Shown here one piece after another: positions 57,106-64,000 of a stretch of 64,000 nucleotides of DNA. The stretch spans positions 4,538,501-4,602,500 of the forward strand of contig NZ_CP128846.1 in assembly GCF_030388665.1 (NCBI RefSeq), read 5' to 3'. The position numbers and the translations under genes were made by a program. The notes beneath the pieces are model-generated. The model did no database searches. It was not told the origin of the DNA and worked only from the letters and a program-made list of their open reading frames with translations. Positions within the stretch are counted from its first letter, which is position 1. Every line of letters begins with the position of its first letter. The stretch comes from Streptomyces flavofungini. GTDB lineage: Bacteria > Actinomycetota > Actinomycetes > Streptomycetales > Streptomycetaceae.

Positions 57106-58368
57106 ATGCCTGTCCCGTCGCTCGGCGAGTTGGTGTCCTTCGCCCGAGAACGCTCGCCCTACTACCAGGAGCTGTACGCAGGCCTGCCCCGAGGAGTGGA
57201 CGAGCTCACGGCCCTGCCCGTGGTGGACCACACCGCCTTCTGGGCGGCCAACACCCTGCGCGACAACCGCGTACTGACGGGGCCGCTGACCGACGCCTCG
57301 GTCTTCAAGACCGGCGGCACGACCGGAGCGCCGAAGTTCTCCTGCTACGCGCGAGCGGAGTGGCGGGAGTTCGTCACCGCGTACGGACGCGGCATGACCG
57401 CCGCGGGGCTGCGCCCGGACCACCGGGTCGTCAACGCGTTCTACGCGGGAGAGCTGTACTCCAGCTTCCTGTTCACGCACATGTCCCTGGAGCAGGCGCC
57501 GGTGAACAACGTGCGACTGCCCGTCAGCGGAAGCGCCTCGCCCGAGTACACCGCGGCGGTCGTCGAGGACTTCGGCGCCCAGGTCCTGGCCACCCTCCCG
57601 ACCAAGCTGTGCCAACTGGCCGACCACCTGCTGTCCCGGGGCCGCACCCTGCCGGGCGTCGAGCTGCTGCTGTTCGCCGGCGAGGCCTTCTTCGACGACC
57701 AACGCCCGCTGCTGGCCAGGGCGTTCCCCCACGCCCGCATCCAGTCCCTCGGGTGCGCCAGCGTGGACGCGGGTCTGCTCGGCGAACCCGTCGTCGGCGA
57801 CGACCCGCTGCTGCACCGCCCCTACCACCCCGAGACGCTCGTCGAGATCCTCGACGAGGACACCGACGAGCCGATCACTGAACCCGGCCGCGCGGGCCGT
57901 CTCGTCGTCACCGCCCTGACCCGCCGCCTCATGCCCGTCATCCGCTACCCGGTCGGCGACCGGGCCGCCTGGAGCGAGCGCGCGGACGGCACCTTCCGGC
58001 TCGCGGGCCGCTCCGGCGAAGGGGCCCGGGTCAGCGGCGTGACCCTGTACACCGCCGACGTGCGCCAGATCATCGCCGCCTGCGACACCGAGGGCCGGGT
58101 CACCGGAGCGCAGCTGGTCGCCCGCCGCCGCGACGGGCGCGACCTGCTGACGCTGCGCCTGGCCACGGCCCGGCACGAGCACCCCCCGGCGGCACTGGGC
58201 GAGGCCATCACCGCCGCAATCCGCGCGGACCGCCCGGAGTACGACCAGTTCGTCGCGGCCGATCAGCTGCACCCGCTGGAGGTGGAGTGGTGCGCCCACC
58301 GCGACCTCTTGGTCAACCCCCGCTCCGGCAAGCTCATCGGCGTCGTGGACGAGCGGGTGGCCTCGTGA
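57106..58368 (+). CDS. PaaK-like adenylate-forming ligase
   Basis: Ligase of 420 aa related to phenylacetate-CoA ligase. The ATP loop is FKTGGTTGAPKFSC. RVVNAFYAGELYSSFLFTHM, LLLFAGEAFFDDQRPLL and VIRYPVGDRAAW are typical, and the C-terminal part has a lid domain (GARVSGVTLYTADVRQ). It activates a carboxylic acid with ATP, substrate unknown. ATG 57106 has AGAGGAG 7 nt upstream. First of five overlapping genes (GTGA). Confidence 0.85.
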   Translation: MPVPSLGELVSFARERSPYYQELYAGLPRGVDELTALPVVDHTAFWAANTLRDNRVLTGPLTDASVFKTGGTTGAPKFSCYARAEWREFVTAYGRGMTAAGLRPDHRVVNAFYAGELYSSFLFTHMSLEQAPVNNVRLPVSGSASPEYTAAVVEDFGAQVLATLPTKLCQLADHLLSRGRTLPGVELLLFAGEAFFDDQRPLLARAFPHARIQSLGCASVDAGLLGEPVVGDDPLLHRPYHPETLVEILDEDTDEPITEPGRAGRLVVTALTRRLMPVIRYPVGDRAAWSERADGTFRLAGRSGEGARVSGVTLYTADVRQIIAACDTEGRVTGAQLVARRRDGRDLLTLRLATARHEHPPAALGEAITAAIRADRPEYDQFVAADQLHPLEVEWCAHRDLLVNPRSGKLIGVVDERVAS

Positions 58369-59723
58369 ACAACGGCCCTGTGAAGAACCGCCCTGCGAAC
58401 GGCATACACACCCGCCCGAACGACGAACGCACCCGCCCGAACGACGTGCGCACCCGCCCGCTCCTGCTGCGCAACGGCGACTTCGCCAAGGTGTGGGCGG
58501 CGCAGGTCGCGGCCCAGGGCGCCTTCCGCATGCTCCAGGTCGGCCTGGTGTGGTGGATCGTCAGCCATGTGGCCGCCGAACGACGCGGTCTCGCCACCGG
58601 CCTGCTCATGGTCCTCGGCACCCTGCCGGCCGCACTGCTCGTCCCCGTCGTCGCCCGGGTCCTCGCCCGCCGCACCAGCCGCACCGTGCTGCGCGGCACC
58701 ACCTGGATCGCCGCCACGGTGGCCGCCGCACTGGCCCTCTGGGCCGCGCTGGACACGGTGCCCCTGGCCGCCGTCTACCCCGTCGCGCTGGCGCTCGCCG
58801 TCTGTCAGGCCTTCTTCGACCCGTGCATCCCCACGTCGGTCACCGCGCTCGTCGAGGCCGACGACATCGAGAACGCCACGGCGGTGACCCTGGCCACCCT
58901 GTCCATGGCCGGTCTCGCCGGTGCGTTCACCGCGCCCCTCCTCGTGGAGCGCACCGGTCTGACCGGACTCGTCCTGGCCTGCGCCGCCGGCTACGCGCTC
59001 TCCGGGACCGCGGCGGGCCTGGCCCGCTTCCGACCACCGCAGGACCCGCAGGACCCACCCGCGCCCGCCTCGGCTCCCCCGAAGCGCCGACTGCGCGACA
59101 TCCTGACCGGCCTGCCGCTGCTGCGCTCGATCCTGCTGTGCCTGGCCGCGGTGAACCTCTTCTCGACCGCCGTCTTCGTGATCTTCCCGCTGTACACCAA
59201 GTCGGTGCTGCACGCCGACGCCACCACCTTCGCCCTGCTTGAGGCCGGGCTCGGCGTGGGCACCCTGCTCGGCGCGCTGAGCGGCAAGTACCTGACGGGG
59301 CGCGCCACGAGCACCGGGGCGCTGTGCGTCACCGGGTTCGCGCTCGCCCTGGCCCTGCCCGGCGTGGTCGCCCACCAGCCGGTCGTCATCGGCTGCCTGG
59401 TCGTGGCCGGGTGGTGCGTCGGAGCCGTCGGGGTGCGCTTCGTGGCGCTCTTCCAGCGTGCCGTGCCCGCGGCGGACAAGCCGGGCTTCTTCGCCCTCAT
59501 GCAGGCCATGATCGGCGCCACGTTCCCCGTCGCCTCCCTGGTCTTCGGACTGCTCGGCGACCACCTCTCACCCCAGACGCTCTGTCTGATCCAGGCCGTC
59601 GGCGTGCTGCCCGCCGCCTGCGCGCTGTACGCGCTGCGCGGTCGCGAGCACGCCCTGACCACGGCCCCGGCCCCGTCCACGGCCCCACCCGCCCGAACCG
59701 CGCTCCTGGAAGGCAAGGCGTGA
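58365..59723 (+). CDS. MFS transporter
   Basis: Membrane transporter of 452 aa with about 12 predicted helices. VLARRTSRTVLRGTTWIAAT is the loop 2-3 region typical of drug exporters of the major facilitator superfamily. The cytoplasmic N-terminus repeats TRPND. Likely exporter of the product of this operon or a self-resistance pump. GTG 58365 overlaps the ligase by GTGA. Confidence 0.9.
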   Translation: MNNGPVKNRPANGIHTRPNDERTRPNDVRTRPLLLRNGDFAKVWAAQVAAQGAFRMLQVGLVWWIVSHVAAERRGLATGLLMVLGTLPAALLVPVVARVLARRTSRTVLRGTTWIAATVAAALALWAALDTVPLAAVYPVALALAVCQAFFDPCIPTSVTALVEADDIENATAVTLATLSMAGLAGAFTAPLLVERTGLTGLVLACAAGYALSGTAAGLARFRPPQDPQDPPAPASAPPKRRLRDILTGLPLLRSILLCLAAVNLFSTAVFVIFPLYTKSVLHADATTFALLEAGLGVGTLLGALSGKYLTGRATSTGALCVTGFALALALPGVVAHQPVVIGCLVVAGWCVGAVGVRFVALFQRAVPAADKPGFFALMQAMIGATFPVASLVFGLLGDHLSPQTLCLIQAVGVLPAACALYALRGREHALTTAPAPSTAPPARTALLEGKA

Positions 59724-60883
59724 CCTCCCCCGCCCCCCTCATCACGCGTGCCACCGCTCACGACGTCGCCGAGCTGCGGCAGCTCTACTTCGCCGTCTAC
59801 GGCTCCGACTACCGCATCAAGCTCGGCACCTGCCCCAAGACCATGGCCGACACCATCGCCGATCCGGCCGTGACCTGGCTGGTCGCGCGCCTGCCCGGCA
59901 GCGGCCAGGTCATCGCCTCCGCGCTGCTGCGCCGCGACCCGGCCGCCCGCATCGGCCGCCTGGAAGGGGTCGCCGTCCATCCCGACCACCGCGTCGCCGG
60001 GCTCGCCGCCCGGATGCTCGACCGGCTCTGCGCCGAGGCGCTGGGCCCCGCGGGCGAGTTGGACTCGGTCTACGCCGCGGCCCGCACCGCCACCCGCGGC
60101 CCCCAGCGGATGCTCCTGCGCACCGGTTTCCGGCCGATGGGCGTCCTGCCGAACGCGACGCTCTTCCGCCGCCGGGAACACATCGCGCTCATGGTCCGCC
60201 ACCGCGACGGCGTGCTGGCCAGACGCGCGGCCCCGCCCCGGCTGAGCGCCGAGGTGCGGCCCCTGGCGCAGGCCGCCGAACGCGCCGCCGGCATCGGCGT
60301 GAGCCCCGCCGTGCCCACCGCGATGCCCGCCCCGCCGCCCGCCCCGCCGCGGGAGCGGCAGGTGGAGTTCGAGCGGATCGAGGCGGCCGATTTCGTACGC
60401 CGCCGCCACCAGGAGCTCCAGGGTGCGCGGGGGAACGTCTTCTACCCCTTCCACCAGCCGAACACGATGCTCACGCCGGTCGGCGGGGGCTTCGAGGTCT
60501 ATGCCGCGCTCGACCCGGCCCTGCTCACCTGCGCGCTGGTGGACATCACCCCGGACGTACTCCTGACGGCCTCGCTCCTGGAGCAGATCGTCGAGTCGGT
60601 CGAGGCGGCCGGCGCCCGCTATGTCGAGGCGCTGCTGCCGCTGCGCGACCAGGACGCCCTGCGGGCCTTCCACGCCCAGGGGTTCGTGCCCAGCGCCCTC
60701 TACCCGGCCATGCGCCGCGTCGGCGACAGCTTCGAGGACTACGTGGTCGTCTCCCGCGCCCCGCACCACCTCGACTTCCGCACGGCGGACATCGATCCGA
60801 GCCTGCGGCCCTACATCGACCACTACTGCACCGCCTGGACCTCCACCTACCTGACCACCACGGACCGCAAGGAATCAGCGTGA
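59720..60883 (+). CDS. Double-GNAT acyltransferase-like protein
   Basis: Protein of 387 aa with two GNAT-like halves. The first half has IGRLEGVAVHPDHRVAGLAA, the acetyl-CoA-binding motif A, and RTGFRPMGVLPNAT. The second half (from about residue 215, FERIEAADFVRRRHQELQG) lacks a clear motif A but ends ALRAFHAQGFVPSALYPAMR. The Pro/Ala linker between them is low-complexity. It probably acylates an amine or forms an amide. GTGA overlaps on both sides. Confidence 0.75.
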   Translation: MTSPAPLITRATAHDVAELRQLYFAVYGSDYRIKLGTCPKTMADTIADPAVTWLVARLPGSGQVIASALLRRDPAARIGRLEGVAVHPDHRVAGLAARMLDRLCAEALGPAGELDSVYAAARTATRGPQRMLLRTGFRPMGVLPNATLFRRREHIALMVRHRDGVLARRAAPPRLSAEVRPLAQAAERAAGIGVSPAVPTAMPAPPPAPPRERQVEFERIEAADFVRRRHQELQGARGNVFYPFHQPNTMLTPVGGGFEVYAALDPALLTCALVDITPDVLLTASLLEQIVESVEAAGARYVEALLPLRDQDALRAFHAQGFVPSALYPAMRRVGDSFEDYVVVSRAPHHLDFRTADIDPSLRPYIDHYCTAWTSTYLTTTDRKESA

Positions 60884-62049
60884 ATCCGCATCTGGCCCCC
60901 CTCGACGTCCCCGACGGATCCGCCCTGTCCGCCGTCCAGCGCCTGGGCGACCTCAGCGAGCCGTACCTGGCCCCCGCCGACACCGACGCCCTGTTCACCG
61001 AGGCCCTGAACGAGGCCAACGCCTGGCACGCGGAGCGCTCACCGTTCTTCGGCCGCCTGTGGCGGTCCCGGCCGCGTACGCCGCTGACGACCGCGGCCGA
61101 CGCGGCGGACCTGCCCTATCTGCACGCCAACTTCCTCAAGCAGCACGAGGTGTTGTCGATCCCCCGCGAGGACGTGGTGCTGCACCTGACCTCGTCGGGC
61201 ACCACGGGCCAGCGCTCACAGATGTTCTTCGACACCTGGTCGATCCGGGCCGGCCAGCGCATGGTCGCCCGCATCTTCGACCACTACGGCTGGATCACCC
61301 CCGACCAGCCGGTCAACTACCTCGTCTTCGGCTACGAACCGGCACCCGGCGCATCCCGCGGCACGGCGTTCACCACGCACTACTTCTGCGACTTCGCCCC
61401 GGCCAACAGCGTCTTCCACGCCCTGCGCCACAACGGCACCGACCACTCCTTCGACCCGTTCGGCTGCGTCGACACGCTGGTCCGCTACGCGGAAGAAGGG
61501 CTGCCGGTGCGCATGTTCGGCTTCCCCTCCTTCCTGTACTTCACCCTCAGGCAGCTCCGCGCGCGCGGCGTACCGCCCCTGCGGCTGCCCGCCGACTCCC
61601 TGGTGCTGCTCGGCGGCGGCTGGAAGGGCCACGCCGACCAGCAGATCGGCAAGCAGGAGCTGCACACGCTCGTCGAGGAGCAGTTGGGCATCCCGGCCGA
61701 CCGGGTCAGGGACGGCTACGGCTCGGTCGAGCACAGTGTCCCCTACACCGAGTGCGCCCACCACCGCTTCCATGTGCCCGTCTGGTCACGGCTGCTCGTC
61801 CGCGACGTACGCACCCGGCAGGTGCTGCCGTACGGCGAGCGGGGCTATCCGCACTTCCTGGCCCCGCACATGACGTCGGCGCCGGTGCACAGCGTCCTGA
61901 TGGGCGACCTGGTGTCCCTGTACCCGGGCTCGGAGTGCGGCTGCGGCGTCGACACCCCCTACTTCACCATCCACGGCCGGGCCGGCACCGGCAAGAACCG
62001 CAGCTGCGCCGTTGCCGCCGCCGAACTCATGAAGGGAGCAGCCGCGTGA
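60880..62049 (+). CDS. LuxE-like acyl-protein synthetase/ligase
   Basis: Protein of 389 aa of the LuxE/PaaK branch of adenylate-forming enzymes. LHLTSSGTTGQRSQMFFDTW is the ATP loop. YLVFGYEPAPGASRGTAFTT, LVLLGGGWKGHADQQIGKQE and VRDGYGSVEHSVPYTECAHH match LuxE. In luminous bacteria LuxE activates fatty acids with ATP for LuxC; here it is followed by LuxC. GTG 60880 overlaps the acyltransferase gene by GTGA. Confidence 0.9.
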   Translation: MNPHLAPLDVPDGSALSAVQRLGDLSEPYLAPADTDALFTEALNEANAWHAERSPFFGRLWRSRPRTPLTTAADAADLPYLHANFLKQHEVLSIPREDVVLHLTSSGTTGQRSQMFFDTWSIRAGQRMVARIFDHYGWITPDQPVNYLVFGYEPAPGASRGTAFTTHYFCDFAPANSVFHALRHNGTDHSFDPFGCVDTLVRYAEEGLPVRMFGFPSFLYFTLRQLRARGVPPLRLPADSLVLLGGGWKGHADQQIGKQELHTLVEEQLGIPADRVRDGYGSVEHSVPYTECAHHRFHVPVWSRLLVRDVRTRQVLPYGERGYPHFLAPHMTSAPVHSVLMGDLVSLYPGSECGCGVDTPYFTIHGRAGTGKNRSCAVAAAELMKGAAA

Positions 62050-64000
62050 GCGAGCTGAACCACCTGTGGCAGGGAACCTGGATCGACGACGCCGAGGCGG
62101 CCCGCCGCCTTCCGGATCTGCCGGACCTCGTGATCGACGCCCTGCGCCGGCCGCTCGGCACCGACGTCGTGGTCGAGGCCTGCGACCGGCTCGCCCGCGT
62201 CCTGAGCACCGCGGACCATCCGACCCGGGCCAGACTCGCCCGACTCCTCGACGCCGCGGGCAGGTCCGCCGAGGAGACGGAGGCGGCCTTCGCCGTCCTG
62301 ACCTCGTTCCTGGGCCGGGAAGGCCTGGAGCGCAAACTGCGCGCCGAACTCGGCGACGTACGCCCCGACCGGCTCACCCGCCCCAACCCCCGCCGGCTCA
62401 CCTTCGAGACCTGGGCGCCGGTCGGCCTGGTGGTCCACGTCGCGCCGGGCAACGCGCCCACCGTCGGCGCCCTGACCGTCGTCGAGGGCCTGCTGTCCGG
62501 CAACGTCAACGTGGTGAAGGTCCCCGGCTCGGACGGGCTGTTCACCCACGAGCTCCTTGCCGCGCTCGCCGACTGCGACCCCACCGGGCTGATCAGGACG
62601 TACTCGGTCGTGCTGCGCTTCGGCTCCGACCGCACCGACTGGCTGCGCCTGCTGTGCGGGGCGGCCGACGCGGTGGCCGTGTGGGGAGGCGAGGCCGCGG
62701 TCGAGGGGGTGGCCGCCCACGTGCCACCCGGCTGCCGCCTCGTGGAATGGGGCCACAAGATCTCCTTCGCGTATCTGACCGCCGCCGCCTGGGCGCGGCC
62801 CGACACGTTGCGGGCGCTCGCCGACGACGTGTGCCGGATGGAACAGCAGGCCTGCTCCAGCCCGCAGGTGATCTATCTCGACACCGACGACACCGACGAG
62901 GTGTTCGCCTTCGCCGACCGCTTCGCCCCCGCCCTGTCCGAGGCCTCCGCCCGCATACCCGCGCCCCACCTGGGCCTCGCCGAACAGGCCGAGATCACCA
63001 ACACCGAGATCGTGGCCGAACTGGAGGAACACCTCGGCCTGACCCGGGTGACCGCCGCCCCCGACGGCTCCTGGCGGATCATCGCCGACACCCGCCCCGG
63101 ACTGCGTGCCTCGCCCCTGTTCCGCAGCGTGTGGGTCAAGCCCCTGCCCCGCGAGCGCATCCCGGCCGTCCTGCGGCCCATGCGCCGCTACCTCCAGACC
63201 GTGGGCCTGGCCGCCGACCGACCCGACACCGCCGAGCTCACCAGGACGCTCTTCGGCGCGGGCGCCCTGCGCGTCACCGCCCCCGGCAGCCAGCTGGACA
63301 GCTACTCCGGCGAGCCTCACGACGGTGTGTACGCCCTGCAGCGCTACAGCCGCCGCGTCAGCCTCCAGGCGGACGAACGCTTCGCCACCGACGGCTGCCT
63401 CGACGACCTGACCGCCCCTGGCCCGCGCCTTGCCGCCCCCGAGGGGCCCCTGACGACCAAGTCCGACGCCCTCGCCGCCCTCGACTCCGTCCACCCCGAC
63501 CACGCGCAGCTCCACGTCCGCAGCGGCGGCAGCACCAGCGGCCCCGCGACCTGGGTCTACACCTGGGACGACTACGACGCCCAGATGCGCGCCGCCGGTG
63601 AGGGGCTGCTCGCGGCGGGCTTCGACCCCCGCCACGACCGGGCGGCCAACCTCTTCATGCCCGGCCAGATGTACGGCAGCTTCACCAGCTTCTTCGACAT
63701 CCTGGAACGCCTGGCCGCCACCCAGATCCCCTACGGGGTCCACGCCGACTTCCAGGCGGTGGCCGACGCGCTGATCCGCTACCGGGTCAACACCCTGTTC
63801 GGAGCCCCCTCCTATCTGCTCCAGCTCTTCGCCGCCGAGGGCGAGCGGCTGCGCGACCACGGCCACGTCGAGAAGGTCTTCTACGGCGGCGCCCACCTCA
63901 CGGACGCCCAACGACAGGTCCTGCACGACGAATTCGGCGTCAAGGTGGTCCGCTCCGCGATCTACGGCAGCAACGACCTCGGGCCCATGGGCTACCAGTG
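62046..64000 (+). CDS. LuxC-like acyl reductase fused to a PaaK-like ligase, 3' end outside window
   Basis: 651 codons visible. Residues 1-435: LuxC/acyl-CoA reductase with WAPVGLVVHVAPGNAPTVGA, VVKVPGSDGLFTHELLAALA, and the active-site cysteine in CRMEQQACSSPQVIYLD. From about 490: an adenylate-forming domain with VRSGGSTSGPATWVYTWDDY (ATP loop), RAANLFMPGQMYGSFTSFFD, and VKVVRSAIYGSNDLGPMGYQ at the edge. GTG 62046 overlaps luxE by GTGA. Ligase and reductase in one chain would pass an acyl group to aldehyde. The frame has no stop before base 64000. Confidence 0.9.
   Translation, partial: MSELNHLWQGTWIDDAEAARRLPDLPDLVIDALRRPLGTDVVVEACDRLARVLSTADHPTRARLARLLDAAGRSAEETEAAFAVLTSFLGREGLERKLRAELGDVRPDRLTRPNPRRLTFETWAPVGLVVHVAPGNAPTVGALTVVEGLLSGNVNVVKVPGSDGLFTHELLAALADCDPTGLIRTYSVVLRFGSDRTDWLRLLCGAADAVAVWGGEAAVEGVAAHVPPGCRLVEWGHKISFAYLTAAAWARPDTLRALADDVCRMEQQACSSPQVIYLDTDDTDEVFAFADRFAPALSEASARIPAPHLGLAEQAEITNTEIVAELEEHLGLTRVTAAPDGSWRIIADTRPGLRASPLFRSVWVKPLPRERIPAVLRPMRRYLQTVGLAADRPDTAELTRTLFGAGALRVTAPGSQLDSYSGEPHDGVYALQRYSRRVSLQADERFATDGCLDDLTAPGPRLAAPEGPLTTKSDALAALDSVHPDHAQLHVRSGGSTSGPATWVYTWDDYDAQMRAAGEGLLAAGFDPRHDRAANLFMPGQMYGSFTSFFDILERLAATQIPYGVHADFQAVADALIRYRVNTLFGAPSYLLQLFAAEGERLRDHGHVEKVFYGGAHLTDAQRQVLHDEFGVKVVRSAIYGSNDLGPMGYQ

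Noticed and set aside
57106-64000. Bioluminescence operon
   Set aside because: LuxC and LuxE relatives are present but no luxA, luxB or luxD is visible, and the ligases and acyltransferase do not belong to lux operons.
1-64000. tRNA, rRNA, riboswitch or integrase genes
   Set aside because: Reading both strands I saw no cloverleaf, rRNA motif, known aptamer core or integrase/att pair that I could support.

Overview
The window is high-GC actinobacterial DNA, almost certainly from a Streptomyces chromosome. Codon third positions are mostly G or C, many genes start with GTG, and many neighbours overlap by ATGA, GTGA or TGATG. From memory of gene order, 1-38 kb resembles the S. coelicolor region around SCO3815-SCO3840, not far from oriC. 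A perfect parS site at 14338-14351 and several DnaA-box matches between genes fit that position.

Conserved part (1-38 kb). Two complete sets of genes for branched-chain 2-oxoacid dehydrogenase (E1 alpha, E1 beta, E2) lie about 15 kb apart: bkdABC-type (1-3558, E2 cut by the window edge) and bkdFGH-type (17874-21669), the second divergent from an Lrp-type bkdR. Between them are an orphan NarL-type response regulator, two divergent Ser/Thr kinases, a scar of two broken head-to-head genes, an AhpD-like gene behind a good ECF41-type promoter, the proteasome activator Bpa, a quinone oxidoreductase, a potassium channel, and MoeA/MobA-type molybdenum cofactor genes. From 22 to 34 kb is the phenylacetate catabolic region: a TetR repressor, 3-hydroxyacyl-CoA dehydrogenase, paaN and paaABCDE. 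The same 19-bp operator lies in front of paaN and paaA. An rRNA methyltransferase and an HTTM/DUF5819 pair sit in between. Next come an acyl-CoA dehydrogenase behind a KstR-like palindrome, a rhodanese, a J-domain protein and a DUF2252 protein.

Accessory part 1 (38.4-52.9 kb) is a RiPP cluster of the daptide class. Three small precursor genes (49, 53 and 55 codons, all below the usual ORF cutoffs) share a DFAVE..xxL.APG[WF] leader, and all end in Thr, the residue daptide enzymes convert to a dimethylated diamine. On their strand follow a 52-residue membrane protein, an ABC transporter and an M50 intramembrane protease. Divergent from them is a coupled operon for recognition protein, methyltransferase, aminotransferase, alcohol-dehydrogenase-type oxidase and, unexpectedly, a YcaO enzyme. 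A large LuxR-type ATPase regulator lies tail to tail with the operon. Upstream of it are an array of 11-bp repeats and an IS701-type transposase relative that looks degenerate.

Accessory part 2 (53.3-64 kb) holds two gamma-butyrolactone-receptor-type TetR regulators, an NAD-dependent epimerase and an AfsA-type synthase. They are followed by a tightly coupled operon: adenylate-forming ligase, MFS exporter, double-GNAT protein, LuxE-like acyl synthetase, and a LuxC-like acyl reductase fused to a second ligase that runs off the window. There is no luciferase, so this looks like a route to an aldehyde or aldehyde-derived small molecule, possibly a signal. I recognise no described product.

No rRNA, tRNA, CRISPR array or intact insertion sequence was seen.
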